64,000 bases of DNA from Chamaelirium japonicum (taxonomy: Eukaryota > Streptophyta > Magnoliopsida > Liliales > Melanthiaceae), in the NCBI GenBank assembly GCA_947650365.1, contig OX393550.1, positions 55,048,069 through 55,112,068 on the forward strand, written 5' to 3'. The position numbers and the translations under genes were made by a program. The stretch's first letter is position 1; each line of letters starts with the position of its first letter. A model generated the notes under the pieces. The model was not told the DNA's origin and ran no database searches. It saw only the letters and a program-made list of their open reading frames with translations. Below are positions 35,725 to 46,018 of this stretch, one piece after another.

Positions 35725-36165
35725 GCGTCGGCTTGGCTTTTCGGCGGGGGTAGCGCCGATCTTCGTGCGACGGTTGTAGCGTCGGCTTTTGTTGATGAAG
35801 ACAGCGGGTGTAGCACCGGCTTCGGCACGACGGTTGTAGCGTCGGCTTTTGTTGACGAAGACGATAGGGATAGCACCGATCTCCGCACGACGTTTGTAGC
35901 GTCGGCTTTGTTGGTGAAGACGGTGGGGGTAGCACCGATCTCCGCACGACGGTTGTAGCGTCGGCTTTTGTTGATGAAGACGGCGGGGGTAGCACCGATC
36001 TCCGCACGACGGTTGTAGCGTCGGCTTTGTTGGTGAAGACGGCGGGGGTAGCACCGATCTCCGCACGACGGTTGTAGCGTCGGCTTTGTTGGTGAAGACG
36101 GTGGGGGTAGCACCGATCTCCGCACGACGGTTGTAGCGTCGGCTTTTGTTGACGAAGACGGCAGG
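35725..36165. repeat. 59-bp tandem repeat in LTR C
   Basis: About seven units; some are 60 bp long because of an extra T in GGCTTTTGTTG. Confidence 0.9.
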
Positions 36166-36556
36166 GGTAGCACCGGCTTCAGGCCTTCTTCTCCAAGCTT
36201 TCTTCTTCGTGCGAGGAGTCGATGCCTTTGTTGCAGACGACGGGTGTTGTCGGCTTCGATCTTCTTCTTCGGCCTTTGCTTATGGCTTCTTCGGAGTTGA
36301 TGAAGATCGTTGGAGAAGTCGGGATGACGACGACTCCGGGTCTTCTTCTCCAAGCTTTCTTCTTCGTGCGAGGAGTCGAAGCTTTGATCTTCGAGTGCAA
36401 GGTTTTCACGTTGATGAGGACTTGAAGGGCCAAGGATTCCCGTAGGACGTGCTTGCCGTGCCTCGTGAAGCCTTGGGTCTTCAAGCGTTGGAGCTTCTCT
36501 TGCAGAGCCCTTTCGTCTTCAGCTTTTCCGACCTTTTGTGCCTTCCCCCACCCCCT

Positions 36557-36566
36557 CTATTTATAG
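36557..36566 (-). promoter_or_regulatory. TATA box of LTR C
   Basis: The minus strand reads CTATAAATAG in the same context as in LTR A. Confidence 0.7.
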
Positions 36567-37349
36567 GCAAAGGGGAGCGGTTGGGGGAGATAAATCTGAA
36601 ATCTTTTTGTTTCATCCGATATCTCCCCCCATAACCATCTCGATATTGTTCCTTTATTTGGGGAAACAAACTCGATCCCCTTCTTTTTAGTTGGGGTGGT
36701 TACGGGCTAGATGTGACTTGATATTTGAAGATATATCGTCATTTTTGCAACTTCCGGATCGCATGGCGACACGACGTCATCTTGTCCGTCGGATCGAGGG
36801 ATCGTCGCGGATCTACGGTTGTGTAGACGTCCACGCCACCTCCCCCCGCATCGAGGCGGTTTCAATCTTTTTTCTTTTCTTTTCTTTTCTTTTTCTTTTC
36901 TTTTTCTTCTTTTTTTTTCTCTCTTTTTCCCTTTCTTTTAGGGCCGGCCCCACCTCTCCATGAGGAGGGGGGCACGGTTTTCAAGAGGGGGGCCGGTGGG
37001 CCCCCTTTTTGGGTTCGGGTAGCGGGTCCAGTGGGACCCGTTTGCTTTGAGTCGGGCCATTGCACACGAATTGAGTTCGCATGCGGGCCGAGTTTCGCAT
37101 GCGGGCCGTTGTGTGCGGGCCTGGTTTCGCATGCAGGCCGTTGTGTGCGGGCCTAGTTTCGCATGCGGGTCGAGTTCGCATACGGGCCGTTGTGTGTGGG
37201 CCGAGTTTCGCATGCGGGCCGTTGTGTGCGGGCCTGGTTTCGCATGCGGGCCGTTGTGTGCGGGCCAGGTTTCGCATACGGGCCGTTGTGTGCGGGCCAG
37301 GTTTGCATGCGGGTCGGGTCCAATTCGTGGGCTAATTTCGGTGCCCACA

Positions 37350-37364
37350 AATGCCCCCTCAAGG
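37350..37364 (-). other. Polypurine tract of element 2
   Basis: The minus strand reads CCTTGAGGGGGCATT directly before the LTR start, identical to element 1. Confidence 0.75.
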
Positions 37365-37796
37365 TCGAGTGCGCCCGCGGGAAACGCGTAGCATTTGGCC
37401 TTGATCACGTATTTGTGCGGAATTTAGGTCTTTACAATGACCCTCGTCATTTCGTTTCCCCCATTGTTTTGCTAGCGCGGGAGACGAAGGGCTTTGGCGG
37501 CTTGGAGACGAAGACCTCTTCAGGGGTTTTGTTCATCTTCCTTGTTGTCGCGGACTTCCTTTGCTTTGAGGATGGCGCGAATGTTGACGGCGGCCGCTGC
37601 GCGGAGTCCCAGGGCAGCAAGGCGACGGGAGTGCGAGGACGGCCGCGATGCACCTCGGAGGAGGGTTGTTGCGCCTCTTCGGTGCGGGAGCTCAAAGGCG
37701 AAGGAGGTGGAGTGGTCGAAGATGCGGTAGGTTCGCTCCTTCCTACTCCTATTTCTTCCTCCTTTTCTTCCTTTTTTCCTTTCCCTTTTTTTTTTG

Positions 37797-39398
37797 TCAT
37801 GAAACGGCGGTTGCATCGGATACGGAGGAGACTTCCGAGTCTGGAAAGGGATACTCTTTGACCTCAAGTTCTTCTAGAGTCATCTTTGACTGTCTTTGGG
37901 GTGGAGGCGGTGGTATGGCAGCTCCCTTTTCTTGATCCGACTTGCCGCTGATTTTGAGTGGCTTGGAGGCCGAGGCGATGTCGGCGACGTTAACTTGCTT
38001 CGATTTGGGCGCCGGCGGTTTGTCTTTCTTTTCCACCTTCAGGAAGTCTTTGGTATTTGTGTCCCCGCGATTTGCTAAGCTGAGCTCCATGTCGTGGGCT
38101 CGAGTTGCGAGTTCTTCGAAGGACCGAGGCTTAATCCCTTTGAGGATGTAGAGTAAGCCCCAGTGCATGCCTTGGGTGCACATCTCGATAGCCGAGTCTT
38201 CCGACAAACGGTCTCGTGAATTCAGGGCGAGATTCCTCCATCGATCGATGTAGTCGATTACTGATTCGTCCTTCCTTTGCTTGACGGTAGTAAGCTCGGT
38301 CATGCTAACGATGCGCCGAGTGCTGTAGAAGCGGTTGAGGAATTCTCTTTCCATCTGATCCCAGCTGTCAATGGATCCTGGAGGAAGGTCAACATACCAG
38401 TCAAAAGCATTACCTTTGAGGGTGCGAACTAACTGCTTCACCATCTCATCGCCGTATGTGCCGGCGTTGTTGCAAGTCTCGACGAAGTGGGCAATGTGTT
38501 GCCTTGGATTCCCTTTCCCGTCGAAGTGCTGGAACTTTGGTGGCTGGAACCCGGTAGGGAAGCGCAGCTGCTGGATCCTTGTAGTGTAAGGCTTCGAATA
38601 TGCTGCCGTAATCGGAGGTAGGCTGCCGCCGTGGGAACGCATCATGTCAGCCACTAGTGCTTGTATTTGCTGGGCATTCATCGTTGCTGCCACTGAAGGT
38701 TGCACGGCCACCGAGACCGGCACGGGAGCCGAGGAAAGTGCAGGAGTAGTTGCTAGTGTTGCCGGGTCAACTTCTGCAAGAGCAGGAGTTGGAGACGGGG
38801 CTGGAGCAGCTACTGGAGAAGCAGGAGGTTGACCGAATGTTGCGACATCCCTGGCACTCAGTCTCTGAAGTAAGGTGTTGATGTGACGATCTTTCTCTTC
38901 CATTAGTCGGGTGAGCTGAGCCATGTGTTCACCCATTTGCATGACTTGGAGCTGGAGAGCGGACGAAGAATGATGTCGCAGGACGTCTCGATGTTGTACT
39001 CCCGCACCCTCGCCATCGTCGTCAGAGACGTAGTTACGCTGACTTGTTTCTGTTTGATGACGGATGTTTGCCCCTGGCAAGGGGGGTGCAAAGTCCGCTG
39101 GAGAACCCGAACGGGTTCGGGGTTGGGGCTGGTCCTCCCCAAATTTCTGGACAGATGTTCCAGGATTGAGGCTCGTTTCTTCATGCACCAAGGCCTCATT
39201 GGTGCCTTGGCGGGCATCTTCGGCAGCAGTTTCTGGCGTGAAGAAGTCCGCAAGAGTTTGAGTACGCCAAGTGTAGACGCGTACTACCGGGGGAATGACA
39301 TCCTCCGGGTTTTCTGGATCACCGTGTTGGAGTAGTGGAGACTCGGCGATAGGGGAGAGGCTTGTTGGAGCAAACGTATCATTATTCGTTCCGGCCAT
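37797..39398 (-). pseudogene. Gypsy element 2 gag, truncated to 533 aa
   Basis: The frame starts MAGTNNDTFAPTSLSP and follows element 1 gag closely through the Retrotrans_gag domain (LKGNAFDWYVDLPPGSIDSW). It then leaves the family sequence at EYPFPDSEVSS, continues VSDATAVS and stops. The zinc-knuckle region and the whole C-terminal half are missing. At the DNA level gag is joined to the 3' region at GGAGG (37824-37828), a 5-bp word present at both deletion ends in element 1 (26524-26528 and 32316-32320). About 5.8 kb is missing compared with element 1. Confidence 0.85.
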
Positions 39399-39445
39399 GG
39401 CGAACTTGAAGCAACTCCTTCAAACGTACGGATGAAAGGAGAGGA

Positions 39446-39464
39446 GGTCCCACCGGGCGTGCCA
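39446..39464 (-). other. Primer binding site of element 2
   Basis: The minus strand reads TGGCACGCCCGGTGGGACC a few bases after the LTR end, as in element 1. Confidence 0.7.
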
Positions 39465-40169
39465 GAAATCTGTGAGCGCGGAAAAAGATTCGGGTCGTCT
39501 TTATTGCGGATCACACGAGATTACAAATTTTTGATCAGGAGATTGTGGGAGAGATCCTCTGGAGGGTCCCTTTGATCCGCGCCTCCACGTGGTATTCGTG
39601 CGAGAGCTCTGAAGGGGTTGCCCAGGACAGAGGTCTTTACAGGGTGAGGGTTTCTTGAGAGGCTAAGGAGTTTTCGCCGTTGATTTTGTCCCGTCCGTGC
39701 TTCGCGTTTTCTCGGCTAGGGAGGCCTTGGGCTTCGTTCCTTGGTCTTCGTGTCTTCCTCGATCCTTGCTCGACCTCGACGTCCTTGATCGTCGGTTCGC
39801 GGCGTCGATCGTGTTTTTGGCGTCAGCTTTGGCTTCAGCTTTCGGCTTTGGCGTAGCTTTGGCGTGGCTCTGGCGTTTGCTTTGCTTTGGCGCTTGCGCT
39901 TGAACGTAGGCGGGTAGAGACTTGCGATGCTTTAGTTCTTCCGGACTTCGCGTCGTATCGGCTAGAACGTGCGGTGCTTTGCTCGTGACCGTCGTAGTTG
40001 CTTGGCTTTGGCACGTGCGTTGCTTTAGCGCGGGCTTTACCGGTGCGTTTGCTTTGGCTTCTTGCGTCGGCTTTGACTTTAGCTTTGACTCGATCTTCTT
40101 CTTGAACGACTGGCGCTACTTCTTCAAGGCTTCTTTATTGTTCCGGCTTCCTCGACGGTTGTGGCGTCG

Positions 40170-40540
40170 GTCTTGGCTTTTCGGCGGGGGTAGCACCGAT
40201 CTTTGTGCGACGGTTGTAGCGTCGGCTATTGTTGATGAAGACGGCGGGTGTAGCACCGGCTTCAGCACGACGGTTGTAGCGTCGGCTTTTGTTGGTGAAG
40301 ACGGCGGGGGTAGCACCGATCTCCGCACGACGGTTGTAGCGTCGGCTTTGTTGGTGAAGACGGCGGGGGTAGCACCGATCTCCGCACGACGGTTGTAGCG
40401 TCGGCTTTGTTGGTGAAGACGGCGGGGGTAGCACCGATCTCCGCACGACGGTTGTAGCGTCGGCTTTGTTGGTGAAGACGGCGGGGGTAGCACCGATCTC
40501 CGCACGACGGTTGTAGCGTCGACTTTTATTGACGAAGACG
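40170..40540. repeat. 59-bp tandem repeat in LTR D
   Basis: About six units; the switch from element 2-type to element 1-type sequence happens here. Confidence 0.88.
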
Positions 40541-40936
40541 GCAGGGGTAGCACCGGCTTCGGGCCTTCTTCTCCAAGCTTTCTTCTTCGTGCGAGGAGTC
40601 GATGCCTTTGTTGAAGACGACGAGTGTTGTCGGCTTCGATCTTCTTCTCCGGCCTTTGCTTATGGCTTCTTCGGAGTTGATGAAGATCGTTGGAAAAGTC
40701 GGGATGACGACGACTCCGGGTCTTCTTCTCCAAGCTTTCTTCTTCGTGCGAGGAGTCGAAGCTTTGATCTTCGAGTGCAAGGTCTTCACGTTGATGAGGA
40801 CTTGAAGGGCCAAGGATTCCCGTAGGACGTGCTTGCCGTGCCTCGTGAAGCCTTGGGTCTTCAAGCGTTGGAGCTTCTCTTGCAGAGCCCTTTCGTCTTC
40901 AGCTTTTCCGACCTTTTGTGCCTTCCCCCTCCCCCT

Positions 40937-40946
40937 CTATTTATAG
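40937..40946 (-). promoter_or_regulatory. TATA box of LTR D
   Basis: The minus strand reads CTATAAATAG. As 5' LTR this would be the promoter for element 2. Confidence 0.7.
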
Positions 40947-41738
40947 GCAAAGGGGAGCGGTTGGGGGAGATAAATCTGAAATCTTTTTGTTTCATCCGAT
41001 ATCTCCCCCCATAACCATCTCGATATTGTTCCTTTATTTGGGGAAACAAACTCGATCCCCTCCTTTTTAGTTGGGGTGGTTACGGGCTAGATGTGACTTG
41101 ATCTTTGAAGATATATCGTCATCTTTGCAACTTCCGGATCGCATGTCGACACGACGTCATCTTGTCCGTCGGATCGAGGGATCGTCGCGGATCTACGGTT
41201 GTGTAGACGTCCACGCCACCTCCCCCCGCATCGAGGCGGTTTCAATCTTTTTTCTTTTCTTTTCTTTTCTTTTTCTTTTCTTTTTCTTCTTTTTTTTTTC
41301 TTTCTCTTTTTCCCTTTCTTTTAGGGCCGGCCCCACCTCTCCATGAGGCGGGGGGCACGGTTTTCAAGAGGGGGGGCCGGTGGGCCCCCTTTTTGGGTTC
41401 GGGTAGCGGGTCCAGTGGGACCCGTTTGCTTTGAGTCGGGCCATTGCACACGAATTGAGTTCGCATGCGGGCCGAGTTTCGCATGCGGGCCGTTGTGTGC
41501 GGGCCTGGTTTCGCATGCAGGCCGTTGTGTGCGGGCCAAGTTTCGCATGCGGGCCGAGTTCGCATACGGGCCGTTGTGTGTGGGCCGAGTTTCGCATGCG
41601 GGCCGTTGTGTGCGGGCCTGGTTTCGCATGCGGGCCGTTGTGTGCGGGCCAGGTTTCGCATGCTGGCCGTTGTGTGCGGGCCAGGTTTGCATGCGGGTCG
41701 GGTCCAATTCGTGGGCTAATTTCGGTGCCCACAGACGC

Positions 41739-42240
41739 CAGAAGCAAAGGCCGGAGAAGAAGATCGAAGCGATATCACCCCGTCGTCTTCATCAAGCCTT
41801 CGACTCTAATCAATCCCAAAAGCCCGGAGAAGAAGATCAAAGCGGCATCACCCCGTCGTCTTCATTAAGCCTTCAACTCCGATTAAGCCCAAAAGCCCGG
41901 AGAAGAAGATCGAAGCGGCATCACCTCGTCGTTTTCATTAAGCCTTCGACTCCGATCAAGCCCAAAAGCCCGGAGAAGAAGATCGAAGAGGCATCACCCC
42001 GTCGTCTTCATCAAGCCTTCAACTCCGATCAAGCCCAAAAGCCCGGATAAGAAGATCGAAGCGGCATCACGTCTACATCAAGCCTTTGACTCTGATCAAG
42101 CCCAAAAGCTCGGAGAAAAAGATCAAAACGGCTTCACCCTGTCGTCTTCATCAAGTCTTCGACTCCGATCAAGCCCAAAAGCCAGAGAAGAAGATCGAAG
42201 CGGCATCACCCCGTTGTCTTCAACAACGCCCGCTCCATTC
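41739..42240. repeat. 73-bp tandem repeat in the split LTR
   Basis: About seven units containing GGAGAAGAAGATCGAAGCGG and TCATCAAGCCTTCGACTCC. AGATCGAAGC-type starts are at 41761, 41834, 41907, 41980, 42053, 42120 and 42192. It sits where the other LTRs have their 59-bp repeat but has a different unit. Confidence 0.9.
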
Positions 42241-43047
42241 ATGAAGAAGAAAGCTTGGAGAAGGACATCCGAAGCGACGTTACACCCGTCGCCTTCAAAA
42301 CGAAGCCTTCAAACTTCGATCACGCCAAAGAAGCTCGGAGAAGAGAAGTCAAGCCGACGTCACAACCGTCGAGAAAACCGGAAGAATAAAGAAGAATTAG
42401 AGAACGTCGTCATCATTGTTCAAGGAGAAGATCAAGTCAAAGCAAAGCAAAAGCCAACGCAATAAGCCGAAGCAAAAGCACCGGTAAAGCCCGAGCCAAA
42501 GTAACGCATGTGCCAAAGTCAAGCAACTACGACAGTCACGAGCAAAGCACCACATGTTCTAACCGATACGACGCGAAGTCCGGAAAAACTAAAGCATCAC
42601 AAGCCTCTACCTGTCTACGTTCAAGCGCGAGCGCCAAAGCAAAGCGAAAGACAGAGCCACGCCAAAGCAAAGCCAAAGCCAATGCCAGAAGCACGATTGA
42701 CACCGAGAACTGACGATCAAGGACGCCGAGATCTAGCAAGAGCCGAGGGAGACATGAAGACCGAGGAGCGAAGCCAAAAACCCCATAGCCGAGAAAGCGC
42801 GAAGCACGGAATGGACAAAAGCAACAGCGAGAACTCCTTAGCCTCTCAAGAAACCCTCATCCTGTAAAGATCTCTGTCCTGGGCAACCTCTTCAGAGCTC
42901 TCGCACGAAGTAACGTGACGCGGATCAAAGGGACCATTCAAAGGATCTCTCCCACAATCTCGGAATCTCCTGATCAAATCTTCGCCGCACTCGGCTCACC
43001 ACCCCCCGAGTCTCCGGATCCCGGCCTTTGTAATCTCGTTTTTCGCA

Positions 43048-43053
43048 ATAAAG
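43048..43053 (+). terminator. AATAAA polyadenylation signal of the split LTR
   Basis: AATAAA in GCAATAAAGATGACCCGAAT near the LTR end. The same word, on the minus strand, occurs close to the end of LTRs A-D (GCAATAAAGACGACCCGAAT). Its location fits the 3' end of R. Confidence 0.55.
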
Positions 43054-43086
43054 ATGACCCGAATCTTTTTTCGCGCATACACCGCC

Positions 43087-44116
43087 ACAGCAGCAAAGGC
43101 ATAGAAAGCAGTAAGGTTGGAGCCATAGCCTCAGCGACAAAGATGAGCGATTTGAGATGGAGAGAGTGGCATCATTTTGGTTAATGAGATTTGGATTTGT
43201 GGTAGATGAGGGAGTTAGAAAGGAAATGGGATCATATACAACAAAATCAAACTCGGTCACAGAGAAATCTCAAAAGTTGCTTTCATATCACATAGACTAA
43301 ACCAGTTCCATTGCTAGAAACGGGGAAAACAAACCCGTACCAGGTTGCTGCTGTTCTTCTTGAAATTGAGGATATTGGCTGCCACGATCTCATCAAATGG
43401 GACACAACATGTGCTATGGACGGAGGCGCTACCCGCCTTATGTTCTTTCTTTTATTCGTTTCCAGATCATTCAACACCCCCTTAGAAGAAGTCGTAGTTG
43501 GTGGTGTTTTTTGTTCATGCTCAACATATGTGACGAGGGGGTGGCTGGTGGCAGCCGTTGAGAGGGAGAGATTTTGGGGTGACTCTTGCGAAGTATCACC
43601 TGTTATTGCCATTTTTTTTTCCCTTTTGCATATTGTTTTTTAAAAACGAACTTGTATTCTATAGGGGAGCCATGTGGTGCAACAATTTGCACGACACTCC
43701 GTTTTATAAGTATTTGATAGATATCTTATTTCTTATCAATACCTTCGTCCTTACTATTTAAGGGACAGAGATAGGATTCAAAGACCTGTTATAGGCCAGT
43801 TGTTAGAAACATGAACATCACGATAAGGTTATTTTCTTTCATATGCTTGACGACTTCTCATTAATATCCTCTTGTTCAGGAACTATGCTGCAAAAGCCTG
43901 CAATACGCTCGTGCAATCCTAAATTGGCATGCTTTTTCAGGAGTTAATTAGCAAACATAATTGATAATTTTAAAATACAATTTTAACATGTTTTCATCAA
44001 CAACCGTTCAGGATTAAATGAAAATAAAGAATTATGATTAGATAGGAGCGCGTAGGCAGTAGATACCCAACTATTCAGATTGCTGAATATTTAGTGACTG
44101 TTTGGGGGTTGATGAA
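43087..44116. other. Intron stretch right of the LTR complex
   Basis: AT-rich. Overlapping ORFs of about 110 aa exist on both strands at 43283-43643, but neither shows a known family, and both cannot be coding. Nothing else seen. Confidence 0.35.
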
Positions 44117-44124
44117 CTTTTGGG

Positions 44125-45752
44125 CAAGGTTTAAAGTTTCGGCCGAAACAGATCCGTTTCAGCCGGAGACGAACCCGATCCACCCGAAAAACGGTGGTTT
44201 CGGCCCGATAATCCTCCTCCTCCTGGTTTCAGTCAACAGGAGACGGAGAAGAGGAGGAGAAGGAGAGGAGAAGAGAAGGAAAAAAAAAACCTGTCGTCGC
44301 CTCGCCGATCCGCTGTCCCGGTCGCCGTTGTCGCCTGATCGGCCGCCCCAGTCGCCCGATCCGTCGTCCCCGCCACCGCCTCTCTCTCTCTCTCTCTCCT
44401 CTCGGTCACCGTTGCAAAGGGTTTAAAACCCTAACCCGATCCCACCCCCACCCCTTTTATAACTGATGTTATAAGTTATAACTGATAACTTATAAGCAAG
44501 GTACAAAAATCGATATATTTCGCGAAATATATTGGAAATATGAGAACCCGATATGAAATCCCGCCTTTAGTATCGAGCGGAATTGAAAATGTCATAATAT
44601 CGAGTGGTTTCGGCAAATATCGGACGAAATATTCACTTTTCACGAAATATCGTAATATCAGTACCAACACAGGGATTTTGTCGAAATTTTGCGAAATGAT
44701 ATCGAAATTTTGGGACTCACTAGTTATAAAAGGGAGCTTGTGGCCTGGTTCTCAGCAGCTTATTTATATATAATAACATTTAAGTAAATGTCATTTTACT
44801 TAATTTTTTATAAAATACACATGGTGAGAAAAGTTATTAAATCAACTCCTTTCGAGCTCAAAAAATTCCACAAGATGCAGAAGTACAAGTGCATCTAGAA
44901 AACCATGGTCTGTCTTAGAAAATTTTGAATGAATAAAAACTTTGCTATATAAAAACTCTTTTTCCAGGTTTAGTAAATAAATAGTGTTTCACATTTCAGC
45001 ATAATTTTTGCACAATTTCAAACTTGCAGAACTTTATTGTTTTAAGTCTGCTTTAAAAATCGTTTGAAACGTTATTTTAACAATCAACTAATCTTTATTT
45101 TGAAAATATTTTTACCCACAAAAAAGATTAAAAAGCATTTGGAAAATATATATCAAAATCGGACTAAACAAGATTGCACAAGAGTTACAGACTCAATACA
45201 TTGAATACATGCTATGTGAAGCTCTACACCCCTAGATAGGGTACATATATTGTTTGAGTGTTCCAAAGTGTGTATCTATACTTGGTTTATGATTATCCAG
45301 AGTTTCATTAAAAAATTTTATCAAAAAATCAATATTTCCACCATTTCTATAAAATTGCAATATTTCCACACGGTCGAAATATTTCCATGAAATATTTCCA
45401 TATCCAGAAGGTCAAAATTTCCACCGAAATAGAGATTTCGAACCTTGTTTATAAGGTATAAGTTATAACTTATAACTGATAAGTTCTATGTTATAACTTA
45501 TAAGTTATAAAATATATTATATATAATACTATTATAAGATAAAAAATCTAAAAAATTCAAAAAAAATTAGAAAAAATAGAAAAGATACATAAAATAAAAA
45601 ATTATTAAAAATAATAAAAATAGGAATAACTAATTTTTAATAAATTTTTTATATTTTAAATTATTTTTTAATTAAAAAAATGAAACCATTGAAATCGGCC
45701 GAAACCAATCCCCGGGGTCGTACCGAAACCGAAACCGAGTTCTCAAACGTTG
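44125..45752. mobile_element. hAT-like MITE, CAAGGTTT family, copy 4 (host of a nested copy)
   Basis: Left end CAAGGTTTAAAGTTTCGGCC; reverse complement of the right end CAACGTTTGAGAACTCGGTT. The flanks CTTTTGGG (44117-44124) and CTCCCGGG (45753-45760) differ at three positions, all C/T. Without the nested element at 44497-45447 and its duplication it would be about 670 bp. The palindromic TTATAAGTTATAACTTATAA words near 44470 and 45470 belong to it. It separates a Gypsy gag relic on its right from intron on its left. Confidence 0.6.
44497..45447. mobile_element. hAT-like MITE, CAAGGTTT family, copy 5 (nested)
   Basis: Left end CAAGGTACAAAAATCGATAT; reverse complement of the right end CAAGGTTCGAAATCTCTATT. 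The 8-bp flanks CTTATAAG (44489-44496) and TTTATAAG (45448-45455) agree at 7 positions. TTTCGCGAAATAT and GAAATATTTCC words recur towards the ends. No ORF. Confidence 0.7.
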
Positions 45753-45765
45753 CTCCCGGGGGCCA

Positions 45766-46018
45766 GGACAGTCTAACAAGCAAGGGTGAACATCAGGTTC
45801 ATAGCTTTCCGCTTCTCTCTCATAGTCCACTTCTTCTTGATCCTTAATGACCAAGTTCTTCTGTGTAGGTTTGTTAGGGCATTGATTTGCATTGTGCCAA
45901 ATCCTTTGCATTTAAAGCATTGATCACATGCTATCTTAGATGTTTTGGTAGTAATTCCAGTTTTACCGGACACTTCACTTTTTCCAAAATTTGCCATGTC
46001 CCCACCCAGACGCGACAC
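45766..46018 (-). pseudogene. Gypsy gag zinc-knuckle remnant
   Basis: The minus strand reads CDQCFKCKGFG, then after a frame change IWHNANQCPNKPTQKNLVIK followed by an acidic tail (EEVDYEREAESYEPDVHPC). This is the CCHC knuckle CFKC.GFGH....CPNK of Del/chromovirus-type gag, broken by a frameshift. The rest of the element is not present nearby; the adjoining MITE inserted at its 3' end. Confidence 0.7.

Larger units (their letters stand above)
35037..37349 (-). mobile_element. LTR C: 3' LTR of Gypsy element 2
   Basis: A 2313-bp LTR lacking its outermost TGTGA. It shares private variants with the left part of D (five T in ACAAATTTTTGATCAGG; GAGTTTTCGCCG; CTTCTTGAACGACTGGCGC). It has its own variants on the right (CATATTTGAAG-type ATATTTGAAG, CATTTTTGCAAC, GTTGCAGACGACGGGTG, CGCATACGGGCCGTTG). 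A polypurine tract follows at 37350. Confidence 0.9.
23904..41733 (-). mobile_element. Nested two-element Gypsy complex, 17.8 kb
   Basis: The complex starts TGTGAGCGCGG and ends GGTGCCCACA and is flanked by identical GACGC (23899-23903 and 41734-41738). Order: LTR A, internal region 1, partial LTR B, LTR C, internal region 2, LTR D. All parts read on the minus strand. Sequence differences pair A with B, C with the left part of D, and A with the right part of D. I infer that element 1 (A to B) inserted in the older LTR, element 2 (C to D) inserted within LTR B, and D then recombined with the remainder of B. Confidence 0.85.
39471..41733 (-). mobile_element. LTR D: chimeric 5' LTR (element 2 / element 1)
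   Basis: A 2263-bp LTR with intact TG...CA ends. Left of its tandem repeat it carries the variants of LTR C. Right of the repeat it carries those of LTR A: GTCGACTTTTATTGAC, GTTGAAGACGACGAGTG, CTTCTCCGGCC, GATCTTTGAAG, CATCTTTGCAAC, GATCCCCTCC, GGGCCAAGTTTCGCATGC, CGCATGCTGGCCGTTG. The switch lies within 40150-40540. The right flank is GACGC, the duplication matching LTR A. A TATA box is at 40937-40946. Confidence 0.88.
41739..43081 (+). mobile_element. Related Gypsy LTR, second half (split solo LTR)
   Basis: This continues the LTR interrupted at 23903 and reads on the + strand. It holds a 73-bp tandem repeat, a diverged mirror of the A-D R/U5 sequence (GTAAAGATCTCTGTCCTGGG, AGAGCTCTCGCACGA), AATAAAGATGACCCGAATC and the end CGCGCATACA, comparable to CGCGCTCACA in LTRs A-D. 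The two halves total 2219 bp, in line with the other LTRs. The ORFs at 41343-42050 and 42508-42867 are products of the repeats. Confidence 0.8.

Noticed and set aside
35037-41733. Element 2 as an independent, separately inserted neighbour with its own target duplication
   Set aside because: Its left edge abuts LTR B and has no duplication, and its right LTR has element 1-type sequence and the element 1 duplication. A nested origin with later recombination explains this better.
24603-42240. The regularly spaced tandem repeats as a CRISPR array
   Set aside because: The units are directly adjacent without unique spacers and lie in LTRs of a plant genome.
43283-43643. Overlapping 109-aa (-) and 110-aa (+) ORFs
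   Set aside because: Both look superficially protein-like but have no recognised family and no splice or TE context, and each is the mirror of the other. I left them out as genes.
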